DNA of 64,000 nt. Source: Enterobacter sp. R4-368 (GTDB lineage Bacteria > Pseudomonadota > Gammaproteobacteria > Enterobacterales > Enterobacteriaceae). The DNA is taken from contig NC_021500.1 in NCBI RefSeq assembly GCF_000410515.1, positions 3,348,001 through 3,412,000 of the forward strand, read 5' to 3'. Below, piece by piece: positions 46,501 to 54,460 of the stretch. Positions within the stretch are counted from its first letter, which is position 1, and every line of letters starts with the position of its first letter. The notes below the pieces were generated by a model. That model made no database searches and was not told the DNA's origin. It worked only from the letters and a program-made list of their open reading frames with translations. The position numbers and the translations under genes were made by a program.

Positions 46501-49014
46501 TTTGATTCCAGCTACGACGACCAACAGCAGCAGTTGGTGGTGACCCGCCAGGAAAACCACTGGTACAGCATTGATGATATGGCCGCCGGGAGATGGGTTA
46601 ACGGCCTGGAGGATGCGATAAGGAGCGATGTTTATCTCTACTCCACCGCCCCGGAAACGGGGTTAACGCTCGAAGATCTGAGTATTTCCGGCGCGCCGCT
46701 GGGGGCGCCAGCCAGACAGGCTTTTGCCGGCTGGCATCAACCCTGGTATCTGGACGGCAATAACAATCCCACTTCCGAGCTGCCAGCCTTCCCTCCGCGT
46801 GTCGGATTGATCGAAACGGCGGTGCTGGACGCCGAAATGGTGGCGACGCTGAGAGAGGATCTGACCGACAGCGTGCTTAGCGACGCAGGGTACATTTGGC
46901 TTTCGTTTCTCAACGCGTGGGTGGTGCGGCGTAACCTCACCACCTACGGCCCGGCAGAGCATTTCTGGTTGCCGCAGACGGTGCGGGATTCGGCGCTGAC
47001 CGGCGCGATTACCCTGACCCGCGATGCTTACGACTGTGTGGTGACCAAAGTGGTGGATGCCGCGGGGCTTACGACGCAGGCCGAATATGACTGGCGGTTT
47101 TTAACGCCGGTCAAACTTACCGATGTGAACAATAACATCCATCAAGTCACGCTGGATGGGCTGGGACGCGTGAACAGCCAGCGCTTTAGCGGCACCGAGA
47201 ACGGTGTGGAGGCGGGTTACAGCGATACCGACTTCTCCCCACCGAACGATATTGATGAAGCCCTGGCGCTGCAACCACCGTTACCGGTGGCGCAGTGTCT
47301 GGTTTATTCAAGCCCAGGGAGCAGTAGCCTCCAACAACAACCCTCCCATGTGCTGGTGCTGACAACCGATCGTTATGATCGAGGGGAAGGCAGCGAGGAA
47401 CAACAGATCCGCCAGACGGTGGTCTTCAGCGATGGCTTCGGTCGTGAATTGCAAACCTCGGTTCGCTTTGAAGCGGGCGAGGCCTGGCAGCGCGCGGGCG
47501 ATGGAACGCTGATTACTGAAATGGCGCAGACCAGCAACCGCTGGGCGGTAAGTGGCCGCACGGAGTATGACAACAAAGGCCAGGCCATTCGCACCTATCA
47601 ACCCTATTTTCTGAATAGCTGGCAGTGGGTGAAAGACGACAGCGCGCGCACTGATCTGTATGCCGACACGCACTATTTTGATCCTCTCGGACGTGAAAGA
47701 GAGGCGCTAACTGCCAAGGGCTACCAGCGACGCACGCTTTACACGCCGTGGTTTGTGGTCAGCGAAGATGAAAATGATCTTTTCGGCGTTAAGTCAGACT
47801 GGTGGATTGAAATAACCGTCGTTGCCAACAATGGTGTAGTAGGTGAAACGGCAGGCAACACCATCAAAGTTACAGCCTATGATCCGTATGGCGATCCTTT
47901 GGCCGGTAAAGCTGTGACGTTGAGCTGTGATGGCGACGTCAACATTGAACAGCTTACGCAGAGCACCGGGGCTGATGGTAGCGTAACGGCTATATTGACC
48001 ACTACTATTGCCGGGCAATTTACGGTGGACGCGACAAGCGATGGTCATCGCGCTTCTGCCAGTGTTACTTTCATAGCCGATGTTAATCACCTGAGTCCAA
48101 CCTTGTCGACACTGGCGGCAAATCCCCCGTCTGTCGTTGACACGGGGGCGAGCATGTCAACCCTCACACTTGTACTAAAAGATATTTATGGCAACCGGAT
48201 TGCAGGGCAACACGTTGAGCTTGTCAGTAGCATGGCAGAGCTTATTCGTTCCGCTTTTTCTGACAGAAAAGATGGTTCATATGACGCGATGATAGGTAGC
48301 CAAACCCGGGGTGATGTCACTCTCACGGTGAAGGTTAACGGTAATGACCTTGAGGGGCTTTCGACAATTTTCCACGTTTTAGCTATCCCTGAATTGGTGC
48401 CGGCTGACACCAAGCTCTCGGTGAACGGATACGAGTTCTATAGGGGCACTCAATTCCCACACACAGGTATCCTTGGTGCGAAATTTCAGGTTTGGTTCAA
48501 CGGAGATGCATCAAACAACAGCGCTTACCAATGGTCAGTCGATCAACCGTGGGTGAGCATAGACAGTGAAGCTAATGTCACGTTTATTGATACGCCGGAC
48601 AGCACCAATAATACGGTGACCATCATAGCAATCCCCATCGATACAGGGACGCCGAGGTATTACCATACCTTTACCGTAAGTAAATGGTTTGTTACGGCAG
48701 GCGGGGAGAAAAAAAACTGGGCGGGTGCTGACGCCTGGTGTAAGGAAAATGGTCTGGAGATGCCTTCCATGGCCGATGTTATTTATGCTTCACAGAGACG
48801 ATATTGGGGACCATATTTGTGGTCAGAATGGGGAGACTGCTCTGTGTTTGCGAATGCAGGCGTGACTTCTGGTTATAATTGCTGGGTAACGGATGTGGGG
48901 GATGATGGTGTTCATCGCAATGTTTCGCTAACGGTTGGAGGTGAGTTGGTTGATACGACCAGTGGGCGGACTGATGAATTTGAAATGTATGTTGTCGGTA
49001 AAAAAACGCTTTAG
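43549..49014 (+). CDS. Tc toxin subunit B (SpvB/TcaC-type) fused to an invasin-like Ig and C-type-lectin tail
   Basis: The 1821-residue product has an SpvB-like N-terminus (about 15-290; LPKGGGAISGVKG, LALSYYSRSGNGPFGMGWS), FG-GAP/VCBS-type repeats of the TcB propeller (about 410-650; MVDLNGEGIAGILYQD, LADLNGDGYMEW, LADVDGSGTTDVII) and the TcdB middle region. The TcB part ends at about residue 1410 in TPWFVVSEDEND. The remaining 410 residues are unlike TcB: a Big_1-type Ig domain (about 1418-1511; VTAYDPYGDPLAGKAVTL), a second Ig-like domain (about 1515-1610), a third beta domain (about 1640-1710; YQWSVDQPWVSIDSEANVTF) and a lectin-like end (about 1712-1821; KNWAGADAWCKENGLEMPS, LWSEWGDC, YNCWVTDV). 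These match the order in Yersinia invasin and intimin. No TcC gene follows. Confidence 0.88.
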   Translation: MQNTDIVRPETLSLPKGGGAISGVKGDVAGAGPDGANSLTLPLPINAGRGYAPSLALSYYSRSGNGPFGMGWSVDAPAIRRRTKKGVPNYNDTDEFLGPNGEVIVPFLADDGTASTRTASSLLGVDLGSGFTVHRYRYRVESDFSRFEYWVESGSAARDFWLLYTPDGQVYLYGNTAQARVSHPEAAEKAGIWLLESSVSATGEQIYWLYRSEDNTGCTGPEITAHPNATAQRYLAAVYYGNRVAGRVLPGLTAEPALTDWLFMVVFDYGERNVDMYMVPDWVTPGTGDWACRQDCFSSWEYGFEIRTRRLCRQVLSYHFTDTLGGSTAESVPQLVSRLLLRYEESLIVTTLVSVLQSGLNANGTFSFLPEVQFGWSKFVNDGYSMEWDITWQEREDLGNLNSRQPYQMVDLNGEGIAGILYQDSGAWWYRAPIRQQGSDANAVTWDKPERLSTIPALRDGGVLADLNGDGYMEWVVTSAGVNGYYGRTPERGWLNFTPLSAYPVEYLHPRSLLADITGAGLADLALIGPKSVRLYAGTGDGWEKAQDVLQPTGVQLPVPGTNERVLVAFSDMAGSGQQHLVEIKQDSLRYWPNLGNGQFGAPVKMAGWWMGVQFIPSNIFLADVDGSGTTDVIIAVQEYLIILINQSGNSFAMPFQFKLPDGVHFDNTCELHVADIQGMGIASLILTVPHPKPRHYVCNITSVKPWLLNKMKNIIGAQHDFTYRSSTQFWLDEKHEAAAAGEPVPASYLPFPLHLLARTDVTDLFTGNKLVSTARYRSGAWDGKEREFRGFGYVEIQDTDTRTSQGTTTEISQPSLTRNWFATGLAAIDERMPQAWWSGDSGAFEHYSTRYTRGFGNNEQVYTPDENEAFWLRRATKGMLLRSELYGLDDSASQPIPYQVSESRPQVRLVVAAGEARYPVVLPINAETRSYVYERVSNDPQCSQQVTLCSDQYGQPLYVMTLNYPRRAKPATSPYPYTLPDTLFDSSYDDQQQQLVVTRQENHWYSIDDMAAGRWVNGLEDAIRSDVYLYSTAPETGLTLEDLSISGAPLGAPARQAFAGWHQPWYLDGNNNPTSELPAFPPRVGLIETAVLDAEMVATLREDLTDSVLSDAGYIWLSFLNAWVVRRNLTTYGPAEHFWLPQTVRDSALTGAITLTRDAYDCVVTKVVDAAGLTTQAEYDWRFLTPVKLTDVNNNIHQVTLDGLGRVNSQRFSGTENGVEAGYSDTDFSPPNDIDEALALQPPLPVAQCLVYSSPGSSSLQQQPSHVLVLTTDRYDRGEGSEEQQIRQTVVFSDGFGRELQTSVRFEAGEAWQRAGDGTLITEMAQTSNRWAVSGRTEYDNKGQAIRTYQPYFLNSWQWVKDDSARTDLYADTHYFDPLGREREALTAKGYQRRTLYTPWFVVSEDENDLFGVKSDWWIEITVVANNGVVGETAGNTIKVTAYDPYGDPLAGKAVTLSCDGDVNIEQLTQSTGADGSVTAILTTTIAGQFTVDATSDGHRASASVTFIADVNHLSPTLSTLAANPPSVVDTGASMSTLTLVLKDIYGNRIAGQHVELVSSMAELIRSAFSDRKDGSYDAMIGSQTRGDVTLTVKVNGNDLEGLSTIFHVLAIPELVPADTKLSVNGYEFYRGTQFPHTGILGAKFQVWFNGDASNNSAYQWSVDQPWVSIDSEANVTFIDTPDSTNNTVTIIAIPIDTGTPRYYHTFTVSKWFVTAGGEKKNWAGADAWCKENGLEMPSMADVIYASQRRYWGPYLWSEWGDCSVFANAGVTSGYNCWVTDVGDDGVHRNVSLTVGGELVDTTSGRTDEFEMYVVGKKTL

Positions 49015-49030
49015 TTTTAAACACCTTTAG

Positions 49031-49061
49031 CAAACGGCTCTGTGGAGCCGTTTGCGCTTTT
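49031..49061 (+). terminator. Intrinsic terminator of the Tc locus
   Basis: CAAACGGCTC (49031-49040) pairs with GAGCCGTTTG (49045-49054) around TGTG, followed by CGCTTTT. Confidence 0.88.
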
Positions 49062-49140
49062 AAGCATCTCCCCGTTAGTGCGAGTCATAAACAGTCCATA
49101 TAAAACGCGCCATGGTATTCACTAACAATAAGGACACCCT

Positions 49141-49506
49141 GTGTGTACGCGGAAAGCGATGCTGACCAACCTGTTACATGATCTCCCCGCGAGCACGAAT
49201 GACGCGGAGACGTTTGACAATCTGCTTTCGCGAAAAGATCTGAAAATTGAGCGCATCGTCTCTACCGGTCAGGCCAGCCCGCCTGATTTCTGGTACTGCC
49301 AGCCGCAAAGCGAGTGGGTATTGATTCTTCAGGGCGCCGCCGGTTTGCAACTTGAAGACGAAGTGCAAGAGCGGGTATTGCAGGTGGGAGATTTCGTCAA
49401 TATCCCCGCGCAATGCCGCCATCGGGTGAACTGGACACAGGCTGAACCGCCGACCATCTGGCTGGCGGTTCACTACGAATACCCAGAAGAAGAACGGCCC
49501 GAATGA
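49141..49506 (+). CDS. Cupin-domain protein
   Basis: The 121-residue single-domain cupin shows the two half-motifs as EWVLILQGAAGLQLEDE and VGDFVNIPAQCRHRVNWT. The metal-binding His pattern is incomplete (one His in CRHRV), so catalytic activity is uncertain. The GTG at 49141 has AAGGA 6 nt upstream; an ATG at 49159 is an alternative with poor spacing. It is a single gene convergent with the phosphatase operon. Function unknown. Confidence 0.8.
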   Translation: MCTRKAMLTNLLHDLPASTNDAETFDNLLSRKDLKIERIVSTGQASPPDFWYCQPQSEWVLILQGAAGLQLEDEVQERVLQVGDFVNIPAQCRHRVNWTQAEPPTIWLAVHYEYPEEERPE

Positions 49507-49529
49507 GCCGTTTTCCCTGGAAAGCGGGT

Positions 49530-50297
49530 TTAACCATTTGGCAGTAAAATCGGTTGCAGGCGCTGCCACACGTGCGGCGTTGCCGCCCAGGCGTTATTGC
49601 CCTGCGTCAGACCATTATTGGCAAGAAAATCGTTATGCATGCCGCCCGCTTCTTTAATAATCACCAGCCCCGCCAGCGCATCCCAGCTGTGCAGGTGCGC
49701 TTCGAAATAACCATGCACCTGGCCGGCGGCTACGTGCGCCAGCATTAACGCGCCCGCACCAAAGCGACGATGCTCCACGCCGTGTTCAAACAGGGTTTCG
49801 ATGGTTTGCGTATATTCGCGCGGCGGCCTGCGGCTGGAGCGGCCAATGCCGAGCACTACCGCGTCGGCGTCTGGTTCGCTCAGGCTCAGGCGTTTACCGT
49901 TTAAGAACGCGCCTTTGCCGCTTTCAGCGAAGAAAAACTCGTCGCGATCCGGGGCGTAAATTATCCCAAGTTGGATGGCATCATTGCGCACGTAAGCAAC
50001 CGAAATGCACCAGTAATCCATGCCGAGAATAAAGTTGGTGGTGCCATCAATCGGGTCGATAACCCATACGCCGTCGCTGCCTGGTTCCAGCCCGCGCTCC
50101 TCGCCGAGCAGACCATCCTGCGGGCGTTCAGCTTTCAGCCAGGCGCGCAGCTCGGTTTCGACATACACATCCGCCTGGGAGACAAAATCCTGACGACCTT
50201 TCTGTTCAATGGTCAGCCCGTTATCACGAAGCTGTTTCGCCTGCTGACCGAGACGACGAATCAGTGCGCACAGCGCCTGGGTAAACTCTTCTCTCAT
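49530..50297 (-). CDS. Inositol monophosphatase-family phosphatase
   Basis: The 255-residue enzyme belongs to the lithium-sensitive, magnesium-dependent phosphatase family. The metal-binding motifs are visible as GEERGLEPGSDGVWVIDPIDGTTNF and the C-terminal HSWDALAGLVIIKEAGG. The substrate could be an inositol phosphate, a sugar phosphate or another phosphomonoester. The ATG at 50297 has TAAGAG about 8 nt upstream; a TTG at 50315 overlapping the regulator gene is possible. It is the last gene of a three-gene operon with the LacI-type regulator and metallo-hydrolase. Confidence 0.92.
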   Translation of the reverse strand: MREEFTQALCALIRRLGQQAKQLRDNGLTIEQKGRQDFVSQADVYVETELRAWLKAERPQDGLLGEERGLEPGSDGVWVIDPIDGTTNFILGMDYWCISVAYVRNDAIQLGIIYAPDRDEFFFAESGKGAFLNGKRLSLSEPDADAVVLGIGRSSRRPPREYTQTIETLFEHGVEHRRFGAGALMLAHVAAGQVHGYFEAHLHSWDALAGLVIIKEAGGMHNDFLANNGLTQGNNAWAATPHVWQRLQPILLPNG

Positions 50298-50307
50298 ATC
50301 TGAACTC

Positions 50308-51330
50308 TTAGCCAATCTGTGGCGATGTTTGTCGGTGAATCAGTGTCACCTTAACCCACTCAACGCGGGAAGGCTGTAAAGGATTTTTCGCCCGCTCCAG
50401 CAGGCGCGTCAGCGCCCGGTTGGCTATCTCCGCCACGTCCTGATGCAGCGTGGTTAACTGGTAGCTGAACTGGCCGCTCTGCGGCGTGTTATCAAAACCT
50501 ATCAGGTGAAAATCGTCTGGTGCGAATTTCCCGCGCTGGCGCATGCCGTCGAGAAAACCGCAGGCCAACTGCGCGTTGGCGCAAAATATGCCCTCCGGCA
50601 GATCTTCATCACTCTGTTGCGCGGCCTGAAAACCGCCGTCGTAGCCCTCTTGGCGCGCGTCATACCAACGCACTTGCTGCTGGGTATCCACGCCGAGTTG
50701 CTGCAATGCCTGGAAAAAGGCTTCACCGCGCTGAATACCCGCCCAGGTCGATCCACAATTGTTGAGCCAGCCAAAACGGCGACAGCCGGAGTGATAAAGC
50801 TGTTCAGCGGCCTGACGTGCGCCGGATACATTGTCGGAACAGACGAAATCGACTAACGGAATATCCGGGTGGCGGTTGATGCCGACCACCGGAATGCGCT
50901 GGCTGACGCACTCGTTCACTATCGCTTCTGGCGGTTGGCCGGAGGTGACGATCACGCCGGAGACGCGAAACTGGGTAAAACGGCGCAGCGTGGTGACCAG
51001 ATCCTGCTCGCCGGTGATCTCGGTGACCAGCGCCTGGTAACCACGGCGCTGAATTTCATGCAGCAAGCCTTCCAGCAGGCTGCTGCGAAACGGGTCGCCA
51101 ATGCGCGCGACAATCACGCCAATCAAGTGGCTGCGCTGGCGGTTAAGCCCCTGGGCGAGGAAATTGACCTGATAGCCAAGCTCCTGCGCGGCGCGCAGCA
51201 CTTTCTCTTTGGTGGCGGGCGAAATACTGCCGTTGCTGCTCAGCGCGCGCGATACCACGGCGCGGGACACGCCCGCGCGCTTCGCCACGTCTTCGGCGGT
51301 TACTGCTTGTTTGCGTAAACGCTGGCTCAC
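50308..51330 (-). CDS. LacI/GalR-family transcriptional regulator
   Basis: The 340-residue product has the N-terminal HTH and hinge (about 10-60: VTAEDVAKRAGVSRAVVSRAL, then KVLRAAQELGYQVN) and a periplasmic-binding-like effector domain (about 67-335: IGVIVARIGDPFRSSLLEGL, DNVSGARQAAEQL). It probably senses the substrate or product of the neighbouring ABC and phosphatase genes and binds the palindromes at 52162-52205. Its start overlaps the hydrolase stop by 4 nt. Confidence 0.94.
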   Translation of the reverse strand: MSQRLRKQAVTAEDVAKRAGVSRAVVSRALSSNGSISPATKEKVLRAAQELGYQVNFLAQGLNRQRSHLIGVIVARIGDPFRSSLLEGLLHEIQRRGYQALVTEITGEQDLVTTLRRFTQFRVSGVIVTSGQPPEAIVNECVSQRIPVVGINRHPDIPLVDFVCSDNVSGARQAAEQLYHSGCRRFGWLNNCGSTWAGIQRGEAFFQALQQLGVDTQQQVRWYDARQEGYDGGFQAAQQSDEDLPEGIFCANAQLACGFLDGMRQRGKFAPDDFHLIGFDNTPQSGQFSYQLTTLHQDVAEIANRALTRLLERAKNPLQPSRVEWVKVTLIHRQTSPQIG

Positions 51331-52085
51331 ACTTTCCCCTCCGCGCGGCGGCTGAGATCGGTGGCGAAACCATCGTGGCTGAGAAACAAACCCGGATACG
51401 CCGTGCAGGCTTGCTCAATCGCGGGCAAGGCGGCGTCGTTGCAGTGGTACAACCCCAGGCGCGGTAAACGCAGTTGGCCGAACAGCGCCAGGCAGCCGGG
51501 AAAATCGCCGTGCGAGGCGTCATTGGGCAGCGCCGTTGCCGAAGCGCACTCCTGAAACGCCAGCGTCGCGTTGTGCATCAGCGCGATGCTTTCCGGCGTT
51601 GGGCGTCCATCGCCGCTGTAGAACAGCGTGTGACCATCCGCTTCGATCCGCAGGGCGAGATTGGGCAGTTCATGGTGCGTAAACGCGGTGCGCATGTGCC
51701 AGCCTTGCCACTGCCATTCGGCCTCGCTGTCGCGCCAGTCAATGTCGAAACAGAGATCGTTTTCCGGCCAGTTAGCGAGGCTCGCCAGTTTTATCAGTAC
51801 CGGGCGCTGTTCGCGCTGCGACCAGATGATCAGCGGTTTACGACGCTGAAAACTTTTCCAGTAATTCAGCAGCGCAGTTAGCCCGGTGCAGTGATCCGGG
51901 TGAACGTGGGTGAAGTAAATGGCGTCGATGTCGTTTACGTCGCCGCCGCGCTGCCACAGCGCGCGCGGGATTGTCGGGCCACAATCGATCAGCAACTGGC
52001 GATTTTCGTTATCGATAACGCGGATTGCCGAGGTGTTTTGCTGCAATGAGAAGGCGCTACCGCAGCCCAGAACATCTATTTTCAT
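51327..52085 (-). CDS. Metallo-beta-lactamase-fold hydrolase (RNase Z/PhnP-like)
   Basis: The 252-residue protein has the MBL metal motif HVHPDH at residues 60-65 (THVHPDHCTG), a leading GCGSAF and TSAIRV like RNase Z/PhnP proteins, further ligands in FTHHELPN and YSGDGRP, and a C-terminal LYHCND. PhnP-type members open cyclic phosphodiesters of sugars, so a phosphodiesterase role is plausible in this phosphatase and importer context; this is inference. It is the first gene of the minus-strand operon, divergent from the ABC operon. Confidence 0.88.
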   Translation of the reverse strand: MKIDVLGCGSAFSLQQNTSAIRVIDNENRQLLIDCGPTIPRALWQRGGDVNDIDAIYFTHVHPDHCTGLTALLNYWKSFQRRKPLIIWSQREQRPVLIKLASLANWPENDLCFDIDWRDSEAEWQWQGWHMRTAFTHHELPNLALRIEADGHTLFYSGDGRPTPESIALMHNATLAFQECASATALPNDASHGDFPGCLALFGQLRLPRLGLYHCNDAALPAIEQACTAYPGLFLSHDGFATDLSRRAEGKV

Positions 52086-52161
52086 TTCGCCCCACCAAAT
52101 TTATTGCGCACTTAATCAAACTGTCACAAATAGACGACAAAGTAGGCTCACATAATGTCGG

Positions 52162-52173
52162 TGCAACGTTGCA
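52162..52173. promoter_or_regulatory. Putative LacI-family operator 1
   Basis: TGCAACGTTGCA is a perfect 12-bp palindrome with the central CG typical of LacI/GalR operators. It lies 76 bp from the hydrolase start and 64 bp from the ABC start. Confidence 0.65.
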
Positions 52174-52189
52174 TTTTTTTTGCAAATAA

Positions 52190-52205
52190 ATGAACACGTG
52201 TTCAT
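52190..52205. promoter_or_regulatory. Putative operator 2 (16-bp palindrome)
   Basis: ATGAACACGTGTTCAT is a perfect 16-bp palindrome 32 bp before the GTG of the ABC ATPase gene, in its probable leader. It differs in sequence from operator 1. Confidence 0.5.
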
Positions 52206-52237
52206 CGGTGAAAGAAAAGCTGAAGAAAGGAACGCCC

Positions 52238-53221
52238 GTGAGTTATTTACAGATTGAAAAACTGAAAATTGGCTATGGCGAAAATATCGTTCTTCACGAT
52301 ATTCATCTCGCTGTGGAAAAGGGCGAAATGGTTGCGCTGCTTGGGCCGTCTGGTTGCGGAAAAACCACGTTGCTCAACGCGTTATGTGGTTTTATCCCGG
52401 TGCGATCCGGCGTTATTGCCGTTAATGGTCGGGATATTACTTACAGCACGCCAGAGCAGCGAAATATTACCATGGTGTTTCAGAGTTATGCCTTGTGGCC
52501 GCATTTTACCGTCGCGCAAAATATTGGTTATGGCTTAAAAGTCCGCCGCGTTAAAAAAGAGGCGATTGCGCAACGCGTGCAGGAATTATTAAAAATCGTC
52601 AACCTTGAAAATTATGCGGATACAAAAGTGACGGCGCTTTCCGGCGGCCAGCGTCAGCGCGTGGCGCTGGCGCGCGCATTAGCCATTGAGCCGGATGTGC
52701 TGGTGCTCGATGAGCCGCTGTCGAACCTGGACGCCAAAGTGCGCCTCAATGTGCGCCACGAGATCAAAGCGCTCCAGAAAAAGCTCGGTTTCACCTCGTT
52801 AATCGTCACGCATGACCAACAAGAGGCGCTGGTGATGGCCGACAGAATTGCGGTGCTGAATAACGGGCGCATCGAACAAATGGGGACGCCGGAAGATATT
52901 TATCACCGCCCGGCAACGCCGTTTGTCGCGGATTTTATGGGCGCGGATAACTGCATGACGCGGGCTGATGCGGGCGGGGAAACGCTCTATTTTCGCAGTT
53001 CGGACGTCAACATGCACCGCCCGTTAACGACGCCGGAGCAGCCGGGCCTGGTACTGAATGGCGTGGTGGAAGAGAGCGCGTTTCTCGGCCACCAGTATCG
53101 TCATAGTGTGCGCTGCGAGGGGCAGATTTTTCTCGCGGATTCCACACAGTTCTGGCCTGCCCGAACGCCGGTGATTTTGCATGTGCCGGAAACGGCGCTG
53201 CATGTTTTTGCAACTTCTTAA
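52238..53221 (+). CDS. ABC transporter ATPase (2-aminoethylphosphonate/iron/hexose-phosphate importer type)
   Basis: The 327-residue ATPase has Walker A GPSGCGKTT, signature LSGGQRQR, Walker B LVLDEPLSNLD and a C-terminal TOBE-like regulatory domain (about 240-325). The type matches importers of the FbpC/PhnT/AfuC/PotA group. GTG at 52238 follows AAAGGA by about 7 nt; an upstream ATG at 52190 lies inside a palindrome and has no ribosome site. It heads an operon with a binding protein and two permeases. Confidence 0.9.
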   Translation: MSYLQIEKLKIGYGENIVLHDIHLAVEKGEMVALLGPSGCGKTTLLNALCGFIPVRSGVIAVNGRDITYSTPEQRNITMVFQSYALWPHFTVAQNIGYGLKVRRVKKEAIAQRVQELLKIVNLENYADTKVTALSGGQRQRVALARALAIEPDVLVLDEPLSNLDAKVRLNVRHEIKALQKKLGFTSLIVTHDQQEALVMADRIAVLNNGRIEQMGTPEDIYHRPATPFVADFMGADNCMTRADAGGETLYFRSSDVNMHRPLTTPEQPGLVLNGVVEESAFLGHQYRHSVRCEGQIFLADSTQFWPARTPVILHVPETALHVFATS

Positions 53222-53252
53222 GCCAACCAACACACTTTTCCTGGGGATTATC

Positions 53253-54398
53253 ATGTCAGTAAAACCGAAACTTGCTGTCATCGCCGCACTCTGTTTGGGT
53301 GCAGTTCACACCGCCAGCGCCGAAACGGTTCTCAATGTGGCGACGGCGGGCGATCAAAACATGGTCGACTACGTTAAAACCTGGCTGGGGCCAAAGTTTG
53401 AAGCCGCGCATCCGGGCGTGAAAGTGCAGGTGGTCGGCACCGGGCCGGGCGATGCGGGCTCAAACAAGATTGTCGAAAAACTGACGGCGCAACAGCAGAG
53501 TGGCGCGAAAAGCTGGGATATCGACGTCGCGGTTGTGCACCAGGCGGCGGGAGGGCAACTGGTGGAAAAAGGGCTGCTGGAGAAATACCGCTCGTCCATC
53601 AACACCGGTTCGATGGTGACGGCAGAGAACGCCAAAAACGCGCTGGGTGTTAACGTTGATGGCTATGTAATGCCGATGTTTTTGAGCCAGACGGCCATCG
53701 CGTATAACAGCGAGCTGATTAAAACCCCACCGAAATCCTACGACGAGCTGGTGCAGTGGTCGGCGAAAAACCCGAAAGCCTTTGGCTATAACGGCATTAA
53801 AAACGGCATGTCCGGCGTCAGCTTTGTGGTCGGCTGGATTTACGCTTACGGCACTGATGCGGCGCGTCTTTCCGCGCTGCCGTATGACAAAAGCGTGGAA
53901 AAAACCTGGAGTCAGGCGTTCGCCAGGCTGAAAGAGTTCAATAAAAACGTCACTTTCACGCCGGGTAACGCCGGAACGCTGGATATGCTCAGCCGGGGCG
54001 AAATCACCATGGGGCCGGTGTGGGTCGATATGTTCTATAGCTGGAAAGATCAGGGCAAAGTGCCGCCGTCGATCAAACTGGCGTTAATCGCGCCGGGGAT
54101 GCCGGGCCAGCCAATGTATTACGTTGTTCCGGCACATGCAGCGCAGGCCAAACTGGCGCAGGAGTTTATTGCGCTGGCGACCAGCCCGGACGTGCAGGCG
54201 CAGGGCATTGTGAAGCAGTTCAACTGGTATCCAGGAATTGACGCGAAATACGTGAAAGAGAAACTGGATGCAGCTACCTGGCAGAAACTGTTTGCGGAAA
54301 TCTCGCCGGATGATTTAGCGAAATACGGCAAAAGTTTCCCGATCACGCCGTACTTTGACGATATCAAAGAGGGCTACGAGAGCCAGGTTTCTAACTGA
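53253..54398 (+). CDS. ABC transporter periplasmic binding protein (family 1)
   Basis: The 381-residue product starts at the ATG at 53253 (GGGGA about 7 nt upstream) with a signal peptide ending TASA before ETV at residue 24. It has the family 1 layout: KFEAAHPGVKVQVVGTGPGD, a hinge region, and WYPGIDAKYV near the end. Related proteins bind 2-aminoethylphosphonate, ferric iron or sugar phosphates. No tyrosine cluster typical of ferric-binding proteins is obvious, and phosphatase genes are next door, so an organophosphate ligand is favoured. An intrinsic terminator follows at once. Confidence 0.87.
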   Translation: MSVKPKLAVIAALCLGAVHTASAETVLNVATAGDQNMVDYVKTWLGPKFEAAHPGVKVQVVGTGPGDAGSNKIVEKLTAQQQSGAKSWDIDVAVVHQAAGGQLVEKGLLEKYRSSINTGSMVTAENAKNALGVNVDGYVMPMFLSQTAIAYNSELIKTPPKSYDELVQWSAKNPKAFGYNGIKNGMSGVSFVVGWIYAYGTDAARLSALPYDKSVEKTWSQAFARLKEFNKNVTFTPGNAGTLDMLSRGEITMGPVWVDMFYSWKDQGKVPPSIKLALIAPGMPGQPMYYVVPAHAAQAKLAQEFIALATSPDVQAQGIVKQFNWYPGIDAKYVKEKLDAATWQKLFAEISPDDLAKYGKSFPITPYFDDIKEGYESQVSN

Positions 54399-54407
54399 CT
54401 GACGGAT

Positions 54408-54438
54408 ATGCCTGGGCATTTCGCCCGGGCATTTTTTT
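54408..54438 (+). terminator. Intrinsic terminator inside the ABC operon
   Basis: ATGCCTGGGC (54408-54417) pairs with GCCCGGGCAT (54423-54432, one G-T pair) around a 5-nt loop, followed by TTTTTT. It separates the binding-protein gene from the permeases. Confidence 0.88.
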
Positions 54439-54460
54439 GCTGTGATTATTCAGGTTCACC

